Shown: in pieces, positions 62,106-64,000 of the stretch
Numbering within the stretch: the first letter of the stretch is position 1
How the letters are laid out: each line of letters opens with the position of its first letter
Source: an uncultured Duncaniella sp.
Lineage (GTDB): Bacteria; Bacteroidota; Bacteroidia; Bacteroidales; Muribaculaceae
Assembly (NCBI GenBank): GCA_910577335.1
Contig: CAJTMJ010000017.1
Span: 15,624-79,623 of the forward strand
Reading direction: 5' to 3'
Length of the DNA: 64,000 nt
Made by a program: the position numbers and the translations under genes
Notes under the pieces: generated by a model
The model's database searches: none
Told to the model about the DNA's origin: nothing
What the model saw: only the letters and a program-made list of their open reading frames with translations

Positions 62106-63518
62106 ATGGGTCGTAAGAAAAAAGAATTGCCACTATTGGAGGGCGTAGAAATAATTGATGTCGCAGCTGAGGGAAACTCTTTGGCTCGTGTGGATGACAT
62201 GGTAGTTTTTGTTCCGTTTGGAGCACCCGGCGATGTGGCTGATATCAAAATAGACAAGAAAAAGAAAAATTATGCTGAAGGGCATATAGAGAAGATCATC
62301 ACACCTTCAGATATAAGAGTTGAACCACGATGTGAGCATTTCACTCTGTGCGGAGGGTGTAGATGGCAGCACTTGCCATATAGCTTTCAGCTTAAATGCA
62401 AGCAGCAGCAAGTTCAGGATGCGCTACAGCGAATTGCAAAAATCCCATATCCAGAAATAACACCTATTATAGGCTCTGATAATATATGGGAATACAGAAA
62501 CAAAATGGAGTATACATTCTCCAATAAAATGTGGCTGACTTTTGACCAGTTGCGATCCAGAGAAGAGTTCCCCGACAGACGTGCTGCGGGATTTCATATC
62601 CCGGGAGCTTTTGATAAGGTGCTCGACATAAAGAAATGCCACCTGCAGGATGATCTTGGCAATCGTATAAGACTATTTATTAAGGAATTCGGCAAGGAAC
62701 ATGGCTATGAATTCTATGACCTCCGTGAACAGCATGGATTTTTGCGTACATTGATGATAAGAATCACATCGACCAATGAGGTTATGGCGGTTGTGGTTGT
62801 CGGAGATAATGACAAGGAGAAGATAGAGGAGCTGATGTCAAATATTGCCATGCAATTCCCAGAAATAACCTCACTTTCATACGTGGTTAATACGAAGGTT
62901 AACGATACCATAAGCGATCAGGAAATAATTGCATATAAGGGTCGCGAGTATATCGAAGAGGAGATGGAAGGGCTGAAATTCAGAATTGGTCCTAAGTCGT
63001 TCTATCAGACAAATTCGCATCAGGCATATAAACTGTATAGTGTAGCACGAGATTTAGCCGGACTTACAGGGAATGAGTTAGTGTATGACCTTTACACAGG
63101 CACAGGAACGATAGCTTGTTTCATCGCTTCGAAAGTAAGACATGTCATAGGTATTGAATATGTCCCTGAGGCTATTGAGGATGCTAAGATTAATGCGGAG
63201 GTCAATAATCTCAAGAATACGGAGTTCTATGCGGGCGATATGAAAGATGTTCTGACGGCTGATTTCATTGCCGAGCATGGACATCCTGATGTTATGATTG
63301 TCGATCCGCCTCGTGCCGGAATGCATGAAAATGTTGTGAAAGTGATCCTTGACGCAGCTCCTGACAGGATTGTATATGTCAGCTGTAATCCTGCTACTCA
63401 GGCTCGTGATTTAGCACTGTTGCATGAAAAATATGACATTACAAATGTGCAGCCGGTAGATATGTTCCCACATACACAACATGTGGAAAATGTAGTGGCA
63501 TTATCGCTACGTAAGTAA
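62106..63518 (+). CDS. rlmD: RlmD/RumA-family 23S rRNA (uracil-5-) methyltransferase
   Basis: SAM-dependent methyltransferase modifying a uridine of 23S rRNA (or tRNA), 470 residues from the ATG at 62106. It has a TRAM domain at the N-terminus (about 10-70), an iron-sulfur cluster motif (CEHFTLCGGCRWQHL plus a later Cys), DLYTGTGTIACF as the SAM motif, and DPPRAGMH and YVSCNPAT with the catalytic Cys. The frame extends to a TTG at 62028 and an ATG at 62082; the latter has GGAAGAGG ahead of it and remains possible. The exact target base is unknown. Confidence 0.88.
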   Translation: MGRKKKELPLLEGVEIIDVAAEGNSLARVDDMVVFVPFGAPGDVADIKIDKKKKNYAEGHIEKIITPSDIRVEPRCEHFTLCGGCRWQHLPYSFQLKCKQQQVQDALQRIAKIPYPEITPIIGSDNIWEYRNKMEYTFSNKMWLTFDQLRSREEFPDRRAAGFHIPGAFDKVLDIKKCHLQDDLGNRIRLFIKEFGKEHGYEFYDLREQHGFLRTLMIRITSTNEVMAVVVVGDNDKEKIEELMSNIAMQFPEITSLSYVVNTKVNDTISDQEIIAYKGREYIEEEMEGLKFRIGPKSFYQTNSHQAYKLYSVARDLAGLTGNELVYDLYTGTGTIACFIASKVRHVIGIEYVPEAIEDAKINAEVNNLKNTEFYAGDMKDVLTADFIAEHGHPDVMIVDPPRAGMHENVVKVILDAAPDRIVYVSCNPATQARDLALLHEKYDITNVQPVDMFPHTQHVENVVALSLRK

Positions 63519-63545
63519 ATTAATATCAACGAATTATACATGAAA

Positions 63546-63575
63546 GAGCGTCCGCTGCTCACGCAGGGGACGCTC
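63546..63575 (+). terminator. Hairpin behind the RlmD-like gene
   Basis: GAGCGTCC / GGACGCTC with inner CTGC/GCAG and one mismatch. There is no T-tract, so termination is not certain. Confidence 0.55.
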
Positions 63576-63842
63576 CAAATTATAATCATCAATTCTAATT
63601 ATCGGTTTTGTTTTCTCAAACTCCATCCACCTAATGTGACAACATGGTTTAGCTGCCAATTTGATGGGTAGATAATCTATTGATGCCTTTTTAGGGAAAA
63701 TAGCGGATAGATATTAATTCAGAAAAGGATAAGATTGATTTTAAGTTTAACAGTTAGAGATATTAATGGTTTTTATTTTTTCTTTTGTGGCTTGTGTGTC
63801 TTTTTAGCTTTATAGAAAGATAAAGCCTTGTTTCCTGTAGTG

Positions 63843-63850
63843 CAAAATTA
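63843..63850 (-). promoter_or_regulatory. Isolated -7 box on the minus strand
   Basis: TAATTTTG reading left, but no gene downstream and no -33 match. It may be chance or drive an unseen RNA. Confidence 0.25.
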
Positions 63851-64000
63851 CAAATAAAAACCTCAATAAAACATATCGTTAACTCTAATTGGCTTAATTC
63901 ACATCCGATTTAACTACCAGCCAAGAATTGGGTTTATAAATGGGGTTTAAGTACATGACAAAAATTTGAAAACATCGAATTTTGGGGTATAAGTCGGACG

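Larger units (their letters stand above)
63519..64000. other. Gene-free 3' end of the window
   Basis: No gene recognised in 482 bases. It holds a hairpin at 63546-63575, a TAATTTTG box on the minus strand at 63843-63850 and a short minus-strand frame rich in Lys (about 63771-63845) without a start codon. Confidence 0.5.

Noticed and set aside
63771..63845. Short Lys-rich frame on the minus strand after the RlmD gene
   Set aside because: No start codon after the preceding stop and no recognised family.
1..64000. CRISPR arrays, tRNA or rRNA genes, transposases, phage or defence genes
   Set aside because: None was seen: no regular repeat-spacer array, no tRNA-like cloverleaf in the intergenic regions and no matching protein families.

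Overview
The window looks like the chromosome of an anaerobic, gut-type Bacteroidales bacterium, probably of the Muribaculaceae or a related family. The placement is inference and rests on four things. Many genes are preceded by the Bacteroidetes promoter pattern (TTTG or TTG, about 20 bases, TAnnTTTG). Secreted proteins carry Bacteroidales-style lipoboxes. Several families are ones I know mainly from Bacteroidetes (DUF5606, DUF4286 beside ruvC, a DUF6377-like TPR/HTH regulator, the tpiA-SPOR-folE order). The metabolism is anaerobic (NrdDG, NfnAB). No rRNA, tRNA, CRISPR array, transposase, integrase or phage gene was found. Nearly everything is a recognisable housekeeping or envelope gene.

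Layout. 1-5120 is a minus-strand run: NlpC/P60 lipoprotein, inactive-type M16 protein, GT2 glycosyltransferase, folB, and a CobW/ZNG1-type metallochaperone cut by the left edge. A divergent HtrA protease follows (5386-6927). 7018-14338 is a second minus-strand run: murB, murA, relA, lipoprotein, yihY, ridA. Plus-strand genes follow: a Dabb protein, a HAD phosphatase, and anaerobic ribonucleotide reductase nrdDG. Then come mlaEF-like ABC genes and hisS (minus), facing nfo and a GPH-type sugar transporter (plus). 23963-29767 is a minus-strand unit lysC-lysA-OPT transporter-MATE exporter. After sodB, 30720-36849 is a minus-strand unit with a small secreted protein, the electron-bifurcating transhydrogenase NfnA-NfnB, a PD40 protein, flotillin-like FloA and a PHP phosphatase.

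36984-40984 (plus) holds a second MATE exporter, a channel with a non-canonical pore, a DUF5606 protein, and a hemerythrin protein paired with a LuxR-type regulator. 41015-42968 (minus) is tpiA-SPOR-folE. From 43152 the plus strand carries purT, a membrane-bound TPR/HTH regulator, a gene-free stretch with a candidate small RNA, folP-cdaA, gyrB, rnr, a wecC-wecG-wecB trio for N-acetylmannosaminuronate chemistry, a polyprenyl diphosphate synthase, tatD, a second NlpC/P60 protein, cstA, a DUF4286 protein and ruvC. A lone GT2 gene (minus) and an RlmD/RumA methyltransferase (plus) flank a MITE-like nested inverted repeat at 61704-61897.

Themes. Envelope and peptidoglycan functions dominate (murA/murB, two NlpC/P60 enzymes, HtrA, Mla-like transport, wec genes, glycosyltransferases). 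Signalling nucleotides are made by RelA ((p)ppGpp) and CdaA (c-di-AMP). Folate genes are scattered (folB, folE, folP). Several proteins keep a family fold but lose its hallmark residues: M16 without HxxEH, RelA without the hydrolase HD, MurA with Asp for the active-site Cys, a GT2 without DxD, a channel without TVGYG, and a LuxR regulator with a degenerate receiver. No single spectacular new system is evident. The strongest candidates for something undescribed are the nested inverted-repeat element, the promoter-plus-hairpin small RNA candidate at 46118-46352, and the hemerythrin/LuxR pair.
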